Assembly (NCBI GenBank): GCA_019114305.1
Contig: DXFU01000035.1
Span: 1 to 43,829, forward strand
Source of the DNA: Candidatus Hungatella pullicola
GTDB taxonomy: Bacteria > Bacillota > Clostridia > Lachnospirales > Lachnospiraceae
Reading direction: 5' to 3'
Length of the DNA: 43,829 nucleotides
Positions 16,487-25,123 of the stretch are shown here, one piece after another (within the stretch, counting starts at the first letter, position 1; every line of letters starts with the position of its first letter). The notes beneath the pieces are model-generated. The model was given only the letters and a program-made list of their open reading frames with translations, had not been told where the DNA came from and did not search any database. Both the position numbers and the translations under genes were made by a program.

Positions 16487-17458
16487 CTATATTAATGAAT
16501 TATTTTTTTGAAACCGGCATTTAATACCTTCAGACACTTCTATCCCCCTGTGGGTGACAGCAACATACTCCAGAAACATATTGTTTCTTAATTTTCTTGC
16601 CAAACAGTCTCCTTTCTCCAGTCCCAGAACAAAAAAGGCTGTAGACACCAAATCCGTCATGATGGCAAGGTCTGATACAATAGTCACACTCTCCAGTTCA
16701 TTTTCTGCCGGCCATCCAGTACGAGGATCTACAATATGATGATATTTCTTTCCATTCATCTCAAAATAACGTTCATATCCTGCAGACGTAGCCACTCCAA
16801 CATCTCTGACAGAAAGCGTCCCCAAGCTCCTTCCCCTATCCTTCCATGGACTTTGTATTCCTACTTTCCAATCTTCCCTCTCCTGTCCTGTTATCCGCTG
16901 TCCCAGCAAGTAAAGATTCCCTCCTAAATTAACGGAGGCGGAGCATACGCCTTTCTTTTTCAGATAGGCGGCTATCAGCTCCGCTCCATATCCTTTTCCC
17001 GCCCCTCCGGCATCTATTTCCATTCCTGATGCTAAAAAAGTGATGCTTTGTTCTATATCCTTAAAAACCAGCTTATCAAAGCCACAAACTTCTTTCACTT
17101 TTCTAATTTCTGCTTCATCGGGGATTTTAGGTGATTGAGCGGTGATATTCCAAAGACGAACAAGAGGGCCCACTGTAGGATCATAGCTTCCGCCGCAGTC
17201 AGCACTGAACAATAGAATTCTCCGCAGAAACATATATAGTTCATGAGACACTGGAACCGGACATTCCGGCTTATAATCTGCGTTTAACAGGGAAAGTTCA
17301 GAGCTGGGATCAAAAATATTCAATCTTTTTTGTACCTGGCTAAGAATTTCTTCACACCCCTGTAAAATACTTACCGGATTTCCTTCATATTCATAAAGCA
17401 CCACTTCACAAACCGTATTGAAATAAAACATTCTTCTTCCTACACAGTGACTGTTCAT
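16487..17458 (-). CDS. apbE: FAD:protein FMN transferase, cytoplasmic form
   Basis: A 323-residue ApbE, which splits FAD and links the FMN part to a Thr or Ser of a partner protein. Typical motifs are CGGSYDPTVGPLVRLW, the glycine-rich DAGGAGKGYGAE, VNLGGNLYLLG, VATSAGYERYF, HHIVDPRTGWPAE and DLVSTAFFVLG. Most ApbE proteins are exported lipoproteins, but this one has no signal peptide or lipobox, so it works in the cytoplasm. The ATG has AAAGGAG seven bases upstream. It stands 17 bases before the FMN-binding-domain gene, its likely target. Confidence 0.95.
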   Translation of the reverse strand: MNSHCVGRRMFYFNTVCEVVLYEYEGNPVSILQGCEEILSQVQKRLNIFDPSSELSLLNADYKPECPVPVSHELYMFLRRILLFSADCGGSYDPTVGPLVRLWNITAQSPKIPDEAEIRKVKEVCGFDKLVFKDIEQSITFLASGMEIDAGGAGKGYGAELIAAYLKKKGVCSASVNLGGNLYLLGQRITGQEREDWKVGIQSPWKDRGRSLGTLSVRDVGVATSAGYERYFEMNGKKYHHIVDPRTGWPAENELESVTIVSDLAIMTDLVSTAFFVLGLEKGDCLARKLRNNMFLEYVAVTHRGIEVSEGIKCRFQKNNSLI

Positions 17459-17469
17459 CGTTTCTCCTT

Positions 17470-18297
17470 TTACCCCTTAACACTTCCGGCAACCAATCCC
17501 TGAATCAAATATCTTGACCCTGCACAGAACATACCAATTATAGGAATTGTTGACAAAGCCAAACAAAGAATTCTTGCTGCATCGTCATTTTTAAATTCTG
17601 TACTCAGCAGGGAAATAGACAGGGGAATGGTATAATACTCTTGATTTGTTATAACAACCAAAGGAACCATGTAGTTATTCCAGGACCATAAAAACAGAAT
17701 CAGAAAAATAGTTATGAGCGCAGGCTTTATAATGGGTAAAATAAGTCTGATTAAAATACCGAATTCTCCGCACCCGTCAATCCGTCCGCTTTCAATCAGC
17801 TCATTCGGAACAGCTCCTGAAATATACTGTCTCATCCAAAACACACCAAAGGGATTGGCAACTCCATTGACAATAAGAGGCAATAAGGAGTCAGCCCAGC
17901 CCAGCCCTCTCATCTCTATAACAAATCCAATTAGGCCCAGTTGAGGAGGAATGGCCAGAGCCGATATGATAATAAGGAAGAATGCTCCCTGCCCTTTAAA
18001 TTGATATTTAGCAAATGCATAACCAGCCAAAGTGGAAATACATACTCCAATCACAGTATTTGACACTGCCACAATCAGGCTGTTGGAGTAAAATTTGACA
18101 AAATCATGTTTCATAATATTTTTCAAATTATGTAGCAGATAATCTCCAGGCAGAAGTTTGACTCCTGTATACAGCTGATCGGTATAATAGGTGCCCATAA
18201 TAATCATCTGATAGAAGGGTAAAAGGGCAAACAAGGAAATTACACCAACCAAAAGAACAACGGCAGTCTTTTTAAGATTCACTTTCTTATACCCCAT
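17470..18297 (-). CDS. Sugar ABC transporter permease, MalG type
   Basis: A 275-residue inner-membrane subunit with six predicted membrane segments. The EAA loop for ATPase contact can be seen as ELIESGRIDGCGEFGILIRLILP (near residues 175-197). The family is the carbohydrate uptake type CUT1. ATG 18297 is preferred because GGAGG lies seven bases upstream; the ATG at 18303 lies almost on top of that site. It follows the other permease by 12 bases. No ATPase gene is present, so a shared MsmX/MsmK-type ATPase encoded elsewhere is probably used. Confidence 0.94.
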   Translation of the reverse strand: MGYKKVNLKKTAVVLLVGVISLFALLPFYQMIIMGTYYTDQLYTGVKLLPGDYLLHNLKNIMKHDFVKFYSNSLIVAVSNTVIGVCISTLAGYAFAKYQFKGQGAFFLIIISALAIPPQLGLIGFVIEMRGLGWADSLLPLIVNGVANPFGVFWMRQYISGAVPNELIESGRIDGCGEFGILIRLILPIIKPALITIFLILFLWSWNNYMVPLVVITNQEYYTIPLSISLLSTEFKNDDAARILCLALSTIPIIGMFCAGSRYLIQGLVAGSVKG

Positions 18298-18309
18298 TTT
18301 CATCCCTCC

Positions 18310-19191
18310 TTAGTCTTTTTCCTGAAATGCTCTCACAAGCAAAATAGAAACGGCAGTTACAAAAACAAAGAACAAATAGGCAATAGAAGCTCCGTATCCG
18401 TATTCAAAGTTCAAAAAGCTGGCTTCGTAAAAGCGTATCATGATTGTAAAAACAGAACGGTCCGGACCACCTAAAGGCTGATTGACACTGGAAAACAACA
18501 GCTGAGGACCATCAAACAGATTCAATACTCCAATTACTCCGGTAGTCACCGTAAAAGCAAAAATAGGTTTAAGCATAGGAATCGTAATTCGTATAAACCG
18601 TTGTCTCCAATTTGCTCCGTCTATTTTAGCTGCCTCATACAAATCTTCTGGAATCGTGGAGAGTCCGGCCATGAACATAATCATGGCATATCCATAATTT
18701 TTCCAGATTTCCATCAATGCTACTACAATTCTCGTAGGCCACGCTTTTCCCAGCCAGTAAACAGATTCAATGCCAAAAACATTTAAAATTCCATTGATAA
18801 TCCCATTTTTCCAGTCAAACATCAGTTGGAAAATAATAGCCAAAGCCACACTTGTGGTTATATAAGGCAGAAAATTAATAAGCTGAAAGGTACCTCTCCA
18901 CTTAAAGAAAAATTCTTTTAGAAGACAGGCCATTAAAAGCCCGAGAAATATCTGACCTGGAATAATCATAATGGTCATAATAATAGTGTTTTTAAGAGAC
19001 AGCCAAAAAAATGAATCTTGGGTCAAAGCTCTCACATAATTTGAAAAACCTGCAAATGTTTTTTCTGCAGACACTCCATTCCAATCAGTAAAGCTAATGG
19101 CAAAGGAAAAGACAATCGGAAAAATATTAAATGCTAAAAATGCCAGGAAATATGGCATCAGCATAAGATAGGGCGTTGTTTTGCGCTTCAT
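18310..19191 (-). CDS. Sugar ABC transporter permease, MalF/UgpA type
   Basis: A 293-residue CUT1 permease with about six membrane segments. YLMLMPYFLAFLAFNIFPIVFSFAISFTDWNG at the start and the EAA loop DLYEAAKIDGANWRQRFIRITIP mark the family. The ATG is preceded by AAAGGAG. It forms the pore with the neighbouring MalG-type permease and receives sugar from the upstream binding lipoprotein. Confidence 0.95.
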   Translation of the reverse strand: MKRKTTPYLMLMPYFLAFLAFNIFPIVFSFAISFTDWNGVSAEKTFAGFSNYVRALTQDSFFWLSLKNTIIMTIMIIPGQIFLGLLMACLLKEFFFKWRGTFQLINFLPYITTSVALAIIFQLMFDWKNGIINGILNVFGIESVYWLGKAWPTRIVVALMEIWKNYGYAMIMFMAGLSTIPEDLYEAAKIDGANWRQRFIRITIPMLKPIFAFTVTTGVIGVLNLFDGPQLLFSSVNQPLGGPDRSVFTIMIRFYEASFLNFEYGYGASIAYLFFVFVTAVSILLVRAFQEKD

Positions 19192-19205
19192 AATTTCTCC
19201 TTTCT

Positions 19206-19235
19206 GGGGGAGATTTCTTGACCGGATTCTCCCCC
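19206..19235 (-). other. Hairpin between the binding-protein and permease genes
   Basis: A perfect 8-base stem (GGGGGAGA with TCTCCCCC) and a 14-base loop lie in the 57-base gap, with no T-run. In other CUT1 operons such hairpins stabilise the message of the binding protein so that it is made in excess over the permeases; the same is inferred here. Confidence 0.55.
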
Positions 19236-19248
19236 CTTATGCCTTTTT

Positions 19249-20583
19249 CTATTCCTTAATCAGCTCAGGATGTTTGTTGGATAATTCTTCAATCATAGTG
19301 TCCACCAGCTCATCAGCTGTAATCTGGCCATCTGTAGCATTAATTGTCTTAACCGCAAGGGCGTAAGAGTCTTCAAAGTCCTGATCATAGTTATTCAGCG
19401 GTCTTACACCCTCAATGGATTTTGCTACATCTGCAAAAATCTGCCATACATCCTGATTATTAAAAAATGGATCTTCCTGGCTGTAGAAGCTTGGATCCTC
19501 ATAAGCGGGTTTATAAGGAATCAGGGAACTTTTGTAATCCCGAATCAAGGCTCCGCCTTCCAGTGTGCTTTGGAAAAACTTAATATACTCAGCCGCACCT
19601 TCTTTATTCTTTGCGCCTTTTGGCACTCCCATACTTGCAGAAGTTCCAGCGTATCCTCCTCCAGGCGGCAGCATAAGCCCCCACCTTCCCTCTCCCTCAG
19701 GATCATTGGGTTTAATAATCTGGGACAAAGCCCAGGCAGGACATTCGAAGAAAATATGATCGTCTCTGCCGCAGGAAGCAGCTTCCTCCGGTGAATTGTA
19801 ATCAATTCGATCTACCACTTTCTTCTGTTTCATTTCAATCAAGGTCTCTAAAATCGGCTTAATAGAATCATTAAAAAGAATCTGTTCCCCGTCAAAATAA
19901 GGTTCCTGAGACTGACCTTTCAGCATAGCTCCTGCGGCACCTACGCTGGGAAGCATGAAAACTTTACCTCCTGATTTTTCCTGAACCTCAACTCCTGCCG
20001 CTATAAAAGAGTCCCAATCAGGGAATAGTTTCTGTAATTCTTCCGGATCATCTGTGCCGAAATACTCCATTGCCAAATCCCGTTTATATGCCAGTGCTCC
20101 CACAGATACATACTCAGGGCCTACATATGCGCCGGAATCTGCTGTTTCATTAGGTACCATCCAATCCAGCACATTATCAACATCAAAGTTATAAGGCTCG
20201 GCTGATAAATCTTCCCAAATATCCATCTGAAATAATTTCCCTCTATGCGTGTATTCCAACAGACAAATATCCGGTACCTGACCTCCTGATGCCAAAGTAG
20301 TCTGAAGCTTTTGTGTAATTTGGGAAGATTCTACAGGTGTAAGCACTATTTTATATTGTGGGAATTTTTCCTCAAAAATCTCATGGATTTCGCCGCAAGT
20401 AGCAATATCCCAGGTCCAGATTTCTATTGGAATTCTTCCATCTTCATCTGCCTGTCCATTTTCACTTCCGCCTATCGTATCACTGATTCCAGTTCCCTGA
20501 TTTTCCTGCTGACATCCTGCAATCAATACCATAGACGTCACCACGACCGCTGTGGCCGCTTTCCACTTCCAACTTTGTTTCAT
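19249..20583 (-). CDS. Extracellular sugar-binding lipoprotein of an ABC importer
   Basis: A 444-residue solute-binding protein of family 1. The lipoprotein signal ends in LIAGC, making Cys24 the lipid-anchored residue, followed by an acidic, Gly-rich linker. IEIWTWD and the KFPQYKIVLTPV region are typical of CUT1 binding proteins, as are the later SMGVPKGAKNKEGAAEYIKF residues. AAAGGAGGAAG lies just before the ATG. It is the first gene of the long operon and sits outside the membrane to capture an oligosaccharide for the two permeases. Confidence 0.95.
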   Translation of the reverse strand: MKQSWKWKAATAVVVTSMVLIAGCQQENQGTGISDTIGGSENGQADEDGRIPIEIWTWDIATCGEIHEIFEEKFPQYKIVLTPVESSQITQKLQTTLASGGQVPDICLLEYTHRGKLFQMDIWEDLSAEPYNFDVDNVLDWMVPNETADSGAYVGPEYVSVGALAYKRDLAMEYFGTDDPEELQKLFPDWDSFIAAGVEVQEKSGGKVFMLPSVGAAGAMLKGQSQEPYFDGEQILFNDSIKPILETLIEMKQKKVVDRIDYNSPEEAASCGRDDHIFFECPAWALSQIIKPNDPEGEGRWGLMLPPGGGYAGTSASMGVPKGAKNKEGAAEYIKFFQSTLEGGALIRDYKSSLIPYKPAYEDPSFYSQEDPFFNNQDVWQIFADVAKSIEGVRPLNNYDQDFEDSYALAVKTINATDGQITADELVDTMIEELSNKHPELIKE

Positions 20584-20628
20584 TTTCTTCCTCCTTTTAT
20601 GATTTCACGATTCCTTAAAGCTGTTTTC

Positions 20629-20657
20629 ACTATACCCTACATGTAAACTTTACTCAA
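20629..20657 (-). promoter_or_regulatory. Promoter of the glycan operon
   Basis: On the minus strand TTGAGT (20652-20657) and TATAGT (20629-20634) are 17 bases apart, close to the sigma-A consensus. Transcription would start about 40 bases before the lipoprotein ATG. A weak cre-like sequence overlaps the start point. Confidence 0.75.
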
Positions 20658-20713
20658 CCTAACAAAACTTATATTTTTTACATTTTTTATATATATACAG
20701 TGTTTTTGTGTTC

Positions 20714-20743
20714 TTTTTTGTAAAAAATAGATATTTTTTGTAA
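20714..20743. promoter_or_regulatory. Direct repeat, candidate response-regulator site
   Basis: TTTTTTGTAA occurs at 20714-20723 and again at 20734-20743, exactly 20 bases apart, which is about two helical turns. AraC-type activators often bind such tandem sites. It lies between the two divergent promoters, about 57 bases upstream of the glycan operon -35. The region is very A/T-rich, so chance is possible. Confidence 0.45.
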
Positions 20744-20753
20744 CCTGGTAAGA

Positions 20754-20782
20754 TTGTAAGTCAATTTTCTTTATGATATATT
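20754..20782 (+). promoter_or_regulatory. Promoter of the two-component genes
   Basis: TTGTAA (20754-20759) and TATATT (20777-20782) are 17 bases apart. The predicted start lies about 25 bases before the response-regulator ATG. Confidence 0.6.
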
Positions 20783-20814
20783 GAGAATATCTACTAAGTA
20801 AAAGGAGGTGCAGC

Positions 20815-22311
20815 ATGTATCGTGTATTGTTGGTGGAAGACATTGACTTAATTCGGAAAGACATAAGGGAAATGATAGAATGGAAACTTCATGGATACCA
20901 GATTGTAGGAGAAGGAAGAAATGGGGAACAGGGCCTGTCGCTCTACCGTCTTTACTCTCCCGATATCGTTATTACAGATATCAGAATGCCGATTATGAAT
21001 GGTTTGGAAATGATTGAACAGATTTTAAGGCTTAACCCTAATGCTCAGTTTATTCTTCTCACTGCTTATGAAGAATTTGATTATGCAAAAAAGGCTATTT
21101 CCCTTGGGATTTCCTCTTATCTTCTAAAACACGAATTAGATGAAAGTCAGCTTTTATCTGAATTAAATAAAGTCAGTGAAAAACTGGAGGAAACAAAAAA
21201 AATTTCACTTTTTTCCAGAACAGAACTTCTTCGCAAAGTCCTGGTGGAAAAAGAGACTGCTCTTTCACTTCTTTCAGAGGATTTTTTCCCATGGACTGGA
21301 CAAACCCATTTTCTTCTTTTGCAGCCGTCTCCGCCTTCTGGAAAACTATACTGGGATTATCCTTTATTTCTGAAGAGAACAAAGGAAATTTTTCCTCCTG
21401 ATGTGTTACGATGCTATATGATTACGGGAGATATGTATATTTTGTTTATTAATACCGGCGGATTGGATATACACAAGGAAGAAGAATATATCAGACGAAT
21501 CTTTCATTTTATCCAGACAGCCTTTTTCCAGCTTTTCCAGGCTTTTCTCTCAGCTGCCGTCAGCCCTCCTCTTTACAGCTTTCAGCACTTGGAAACTGCC
21601 TTCTGTCAAACAAAGCTTCTTTTGGAATATAAAATTTTTTTCAAGGAATCCTGCCTTTTGTTTTCTTCTATGATTCAGCCGATTTCCCCCAGTCACCGCC
21701 GTATCCAGGAAGAAAAAATGGTAAATTTTTCCAATAAGCTGAAAAAAAAGGAATTTACTTTGGCCGCTGACCTGATCAACACTTATCTGTGCAGCTTCCC
21801 AGTCTTAAATCTGGATCTATACCATGATTTAATCACCCATGTAACACAGGATCTTGCAAATCTAAAAGACCCTGAACTTCCTCCGGAACTTCTTAAAGAA
21901 TTATGGAAAATACAGGAAACTATTCATTCCAGCACTATTTTTTCTGTAAGTCACAAGCTGTACCAAATATTAAATACCATTCACACCACCCTGATGCCCC
22001 AGTACAGCCGAAAAGTGGAGCAAATGATCCGATATATCCAGCTTCACTACAAAGAAAATATTTCTCTCCAAGATCTGTCCGATGCATTGGGGCTCAGTCC
22101 CCTGTATGTAAGCCAGCTTTTCAAAAAAGAAGTCGGCATTACTCTGATGTCCTATATAGCAAAGTACCGAATTCAAATAGCCTCACAGCTTTTAAAAAGC
22201 GGTAAGTACAAAATATACGAAGTAAGCGAAATGGTAGGCTACACCACTGTTCAGTATTTCAGCAGCTGCTTTCGAAAAGAAACAGGCAAAAAACCCAGTG
22301 ACTACTGCTAA
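20815..22311 (+). CDS. YesN-type response regulator with AraC DNA-binding domain
   Basis: A 498-residue regulator. The receiver domain (1-125) has the acidic pair ED at 8-9, the phosphorylation site VITDIRMP (Asp55) and the conserved Lys in SYLLKHELDE. A middle region of about 270 residues has no clear motif. The C terminus (about 400-498) has two helix-turn-helix units: ISLQDLSDALGLSPLYVSQLFKKEVG and the AraC signature GYTTVQYFSSCFRKETGKKPSDY. AAAGGAGG precedes the ATG. It is divergent from the sugar-transport operon, the usual place for the activator of such an operon. Confidence 0.95.
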   Translation: MYRVLLVEDIDLIRKDIREMIEWKLHGYQIVGEGRNGEQGLSLYRLYSPDIVITDIRMPIMNGLEMIEQILRLNPNAQFILLTAYEEFDYAKKAISLGISSYLLKHELDESQLLSELNKVSEKLEETKKISLFSRTELLRKVLVEKETALSLLSEDFFPWTGQTHFLLLQPSPPSGKLYWDYPLFLKRTKEIFPPDVLRCYMITGDMYILFINTGGLDIHKEEEYIRRIFHFIQTAFFQLFQAFLSAAVSPPLYSFQHLETAFCQTKLLLEYKIFFKESCLLFSSMIQPISPSHRRIQEEKMVNFSNKLKKKEFTLAADLINTYLCSFPVLNLDLYHDLITHVTQDLANLKDPELPPELLKELWKIQETIHSSTIFSVSHKLYQILNTIHTTLMPQYSRKVEQMIRYIQLHYKENISLQDLSDALGLSPLYVSQLFKKEVGITLMSYIAKYRIQIASQLLKSGKYKIYEVSEMVGYTTVQYFSSCFRKETGKKPSDYC

Positions 22312-22325
22312 AGGAGGGCCGTTTC

Positions 22326-24002
22326 ATGAAAAATTCCATTCACAAAAAAATTCTCCTGTTCACTATCGCTATGGTTTTCTTTACCGTAGCCATGTGCGGT
22401 TTTTCTATTACCATCTATCTCAGGCCTTTTCTTAATGATATTTTCTCAAAAGATACCCAAAGCGCAGTTTTAACATGCGCTCATCAGATCAATTATTATT
22501 TGGACGAAGTCATCACTTATACCAAAGACATTTCTTTTCAGCCTCTTATTCAGGAAATGCTGAACACGGACAGCAGTGAAATCTCCTATGAGTATTTTAA
22601 GCTTATTTTTGATGTAGAAGAATATCTGGACCAGTACATCATCCTTCACGACAACATTATACAGGATATTTTTTTAGTGTATCCTGATGGAAAGACCATC
22701 GAAACCACTCCAAAATACGAAAATGTTTTGTCCAGCTCTGTGTATGAAAATCTGCTGAAGGAAGAAACTAAAAACGGATTTACTGTTCCTCATAATATTT
22801 CCACCAACAGAGATATGGAGCAGGTAAAGGTAATCGCCTATGTAAGCAGCATTAACAGCACTACCACTCTAAACAAATATCTGGGAAAAATTGTGGTTCT
22901 AATTAAATATAACGAATTCGTCCAACCCCTTGAATCCTTTCAGGAAAATCACCAGATAAAACTATATAATGAATCCGGACAACTGCTGTACCCGGAAAAC
23001 CTTTCTGGTCAAAAGAAGGCGGTAGACGACACCTTTTATGCCTATGAAACATCTTTGTCAGATAAATCATGGAAAATCGTAGGGCTTACTTCCAGTGAGC
23101 ATATCAAAGAAGGGGTATCCGGAATCTTTCGAATTATGTTTTTTATTATGCTTGTATGTACCGGGCTTTCTATTTTTATTTCCTATCTGGTAACCAAAAA
23201 TCTCACTCGTCCCTTAAATACATTGGTAGGAGCGATGAAACGCGTTTCACAGGGACATAGAAACGTACGGGTATCGGTTCGCTGCAGCGACGAAATCCAG
23301 GAGGCTGCTCAAGTTTTTAACCGAATGCTCCATGACATTAACTGCTATACCTCACAGCTGTTAGACAGAGACAAGAAAGAATATGAAATGACCATGCAGA
23401 TGCTTATTTATCAGATCAATCCTCATTTTATATACAACACTTTGAACTGTGTCATATGTCTGGCAAGAAAAAAATCCTGCGATTCCATTATCAGTCTAAC
23501 CCGCCTTTTTATTGTGCTTCTTCAAAGTACTCTGCGGACAAAGCCAAATACCATGACTACCATAGAGGAAGAAATGCATTATACTGACACCTATGTCTCC
23601 GTACTAAGATACAGCTACGAGAACATAGACCCGATTTTGTGGAAAGTAGATCCAACCCTTTATCAATCTTCTATCCCAAGGCTGATTCTTTATCCCATTG
23701 TTGAAAACAGCATCTTTCACGGTATCCTTACCGAGGAGAAAAAGGCTCATGTCTACGTAACCATTGAAAAATCAGATAAAACATTAATCATTGAAATCCG
23801 GGATGATGGTCACGGAATCGATCCGAAAAGTCTGGCTGATCTGAATCAGGGACTAAAAAACGGCAGAGGACAGGAAGGGCATATTGGTCTGGTCAATGTC
23901 AGCAATCGACTTCGTCTGCTTTACAAAGAACGGGCTAATCTTGAAATTAAAAGCGAGAAAGGAAAAGGAACCTGCGTTATAATCAAAATCAGTCATGACT
24001 AG
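22326..24002 (+). CDS. YesM-type sensor histidine kinase
   Basis: A 558-residue membrane kinase. Membrane segments lie at about 9-31 and 267-290 and enclose an extracellular sensor domain of about 235 residues. A HAMP linker (290-342) follows. The phosphoacceptor motif QINPHFIYNTLN gives His367, and the ATPase domain has PIVENSIFHGI and IRDDGHGID. AAAGGAGGG lies just upstream, 15 bases after the response regulator, its partner. It probably senses extracellular sugar directly or through the binding lipoprotein. Its last codons form one arm of the terminator. Confidence 0.95.
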   Translation: MKNSIHKKILLFTIAMVFFTVAMCGFSITIYLRPFLNDIFSKDTQSAVLTCAHQINYYLDEVITYTKDISFQPLIQEMLNTDSSEISYEYFKLIFDVEEYLDQYIILHDNIIQDIFLVYPDGKTIETTPKYENVLSSSVYENLLKEETKNGFTVPHNISTNRDMEQVKVIAYVSSINSTTTLNKYLGKIVVLIKYNEFVQPLESFQENHQIKLYNESGQLLYPENLSGQKKAVDDTFYAYETSLSDKSWKIVGLTSSEHIKEGVSGIFRIMFFIMLVCTGLSIFISYLVTKNLTRPLNTLVGAMKRVSQGHRNVRVSVRCSDEIQEAAQVFNRMLHDINCYTSQLLDRDKKEYEMTMQMLIYQINPHFIYNTLNCVICLARKKSCDSIISLTRLFIVLLQSTLRTKPNTMTTIEEEMHYTDTYVSVLRYSYENIDPILWKVDPTLYQSSIPRLILYPIVENSIFHGILTEEKKAHVYVTIEKSDKTLIIEIRDDGHGIDPKSLADLNQGLKNGRGQEGHIGLVNVSNRLRLLYKERANLEIKSEKGKGTCVIIKISHD

Positions 24003-24029
24003 TTTATGACTGATTTTGATTTCTTTTGA
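23982..24029 (+). terminator. Terminator overlapping the kinase stop codon
   Basis: A perfect 15-base inverted repeat (23982-23996 with 24006-24020) with a 9-base loop, then TTCTTTT. The left arm lies in the kinase coding sequence and the stop codon lies in the loop. It separates the regulator pair from the fructose operon. The stem is rather A/T-rich. Confidence 0.65.
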
Positions 24030-24102
24030 TTATTTGTGATTAATGCATAATTTATCATTATATTATTGTGAATATTTATGATTGAATTTGACTATTTTTG
24101 AC
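24015..24102. repeat. Phased TTTGAY repeats, candidate FruR operator
   Basis: TTTGAT or related words recur with their GA at about 24018, 24028, 24038, 24070, 24080, 24090 and 24100, that is one per helical turn with a gap of about three turns. The last copies cover the -35 and spacer of the fru promoter. The complement AATCAAA resembles the tandem direct-repeat boxes of DeoR-family repressors such as IolR. The FruR encoded at the end of the operon is the likely ligand. Confidence 0.55.
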
Positions 24103-24110
24103 CGTATAAT
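24082..24110 (+). promoter_or_regulatory. Promoter of the fructose operon
   Basis: TTGAAT (24082-24087) and a perfect TATAAT (24105-24110) are 17 bases apart, about 32 bases before the fruK ATG. Confidence 0.8.
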
Positions 24111-24141
24111 AAAAACATCAAAACAAAGGAGGCAATGGGAT

Positions 24142-25044
24142 ATGATTTATACTGTTACTTTTAACCCATCTCTTGATTATATCATCTCAATTGACCAGTT
24201 TCAGATGGGAAGAACCAACCGTACCCAATCTGAGCAGCTTGTACCAGGTGGAAAAGGGATCAATGTCTCCACAGTTCTTCAAAATCTGGGCATAGAAAAC
24301 ACAGCACTGGGATTTACTGCCGGATTCACAGGGCAGGAAATTCACAGAACCGCTGAACTTTTGGGATTTCACTGCGATTTTATCCCCCTGAAAGAAGGTT
24401 TTTCCAGAATTAACATTAAAATCAAGGATTTTGATGGAACGGAGATCAATGGCCGGGGGCCTCATATAGATCCTGAGGCTCTGGAACAGCTTTTACAAAA
24501 ACTTGACAGTCTGACCAAGGAAGATATTTTGGTTCTCGCAGGAAGCATCCCTGATTCCATCCCTGATTCCATTTATCGGGATATTTTAAAGCGGCTCCAT
24601 GACAAACAAATTCTCACCGTAGTGGATGCCACAAAAGATCTTCTGGTAAATGTGCTGGAATACAGACCTTTTCTTATTAAGCCCAACCATCATGAACTGG
24701 GAGAAATTTTCCACACTTCCCTGACCACCAAAGCAGAAGTTACCCCATATGCCCGTAAACTGCAGAATATGGGCGCAAAAAATGTCCTGGTATCTATGGG
24801 CGGTGAAGGAGCGGTTCTCCTGACAGAAACAGGACAGGTGCTTTCTCTTTCCGCACCTAAAGGCAGACTTGTCAATGCCGTAGGGGCTGGTGATTCCATG
24901 GTGGCTGGTTTCTTAGCCGGGTGGTGCCGAAGCAAAGACTATCTGCAGGCTTTTAAACTGGGAATAGCTGCCGGAAGTGCCACCGCATTTTCAGAACATT
25001 TGGCATCCAAGGAAGACATTAAACAGATCTACAATACCCTCTAA
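24142..25044 (+). CDS. fruK: 1-phosphofructokinase
   Basis: A 300-residue PfkB-family kinase that turns fructose 1-phosphate into fructose 1,6-bisphosphate. It shows YTVTFNPSLDY at the start, PGGKGINVSTVLQNLG, LVLAGSIP-type sequence in the middle, and the ATP/anion-hole motif VGAGDSMVAGF with the catalytic Asp. ATG 24142 has GGAGG upstream; the in-frame ATG at 24082 would place the start inside the promoter and was rejected. It is directly before the fructose PTS gene, which delivers its substrate. Confidence 0.95.
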   Translation: MIYTVTFNPSLDYIISIDQFQMGRTNRTQSEQLVPGGKGINVSTVLQNLGIENTALGFTAGFTGQEIHRTAELLGFHCDFIPLKEGFSRINIKIKDFDGTEINGRGPHIDPEALEQLLQKLDSLTKEDILVLAGSIPDSIPDSIYRDILKRLHDKQILTVVDATKDLLVNVLEYRPFLIKPNHHELGEIFHTSLTTKAEVTPYARKLQNMGAKNVLVSMGGEGAVLLTETGQVLSLSAPKGRLVNAVGAGDSMVAGFLAGWCRSKDYLQAFKLGIAAGSATAFSEHLASKEDIKQIYNTL

Positions 25045-25123
25045 CCCAAGTTTCCTCTCACAGCAGCTGAGTTGACAGCCAGACAAATGTCCTCAGCGGC
25101 TTCTAGCAAAAAAGGAGAATATT

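Noticed and set aside
20613-20632. cre (CcpA) site at the glycan operon start point
   Set aside because: TGAAAACAGCTTTA resembles cre but lacks the central CG, so the match is too weak to list.
24082-24141. Earlier fruK start
   Set aside because: The extra codons coincide with the -35 and -10 boxes, and the PfkB start is at 24142 with a clear ribosome site.
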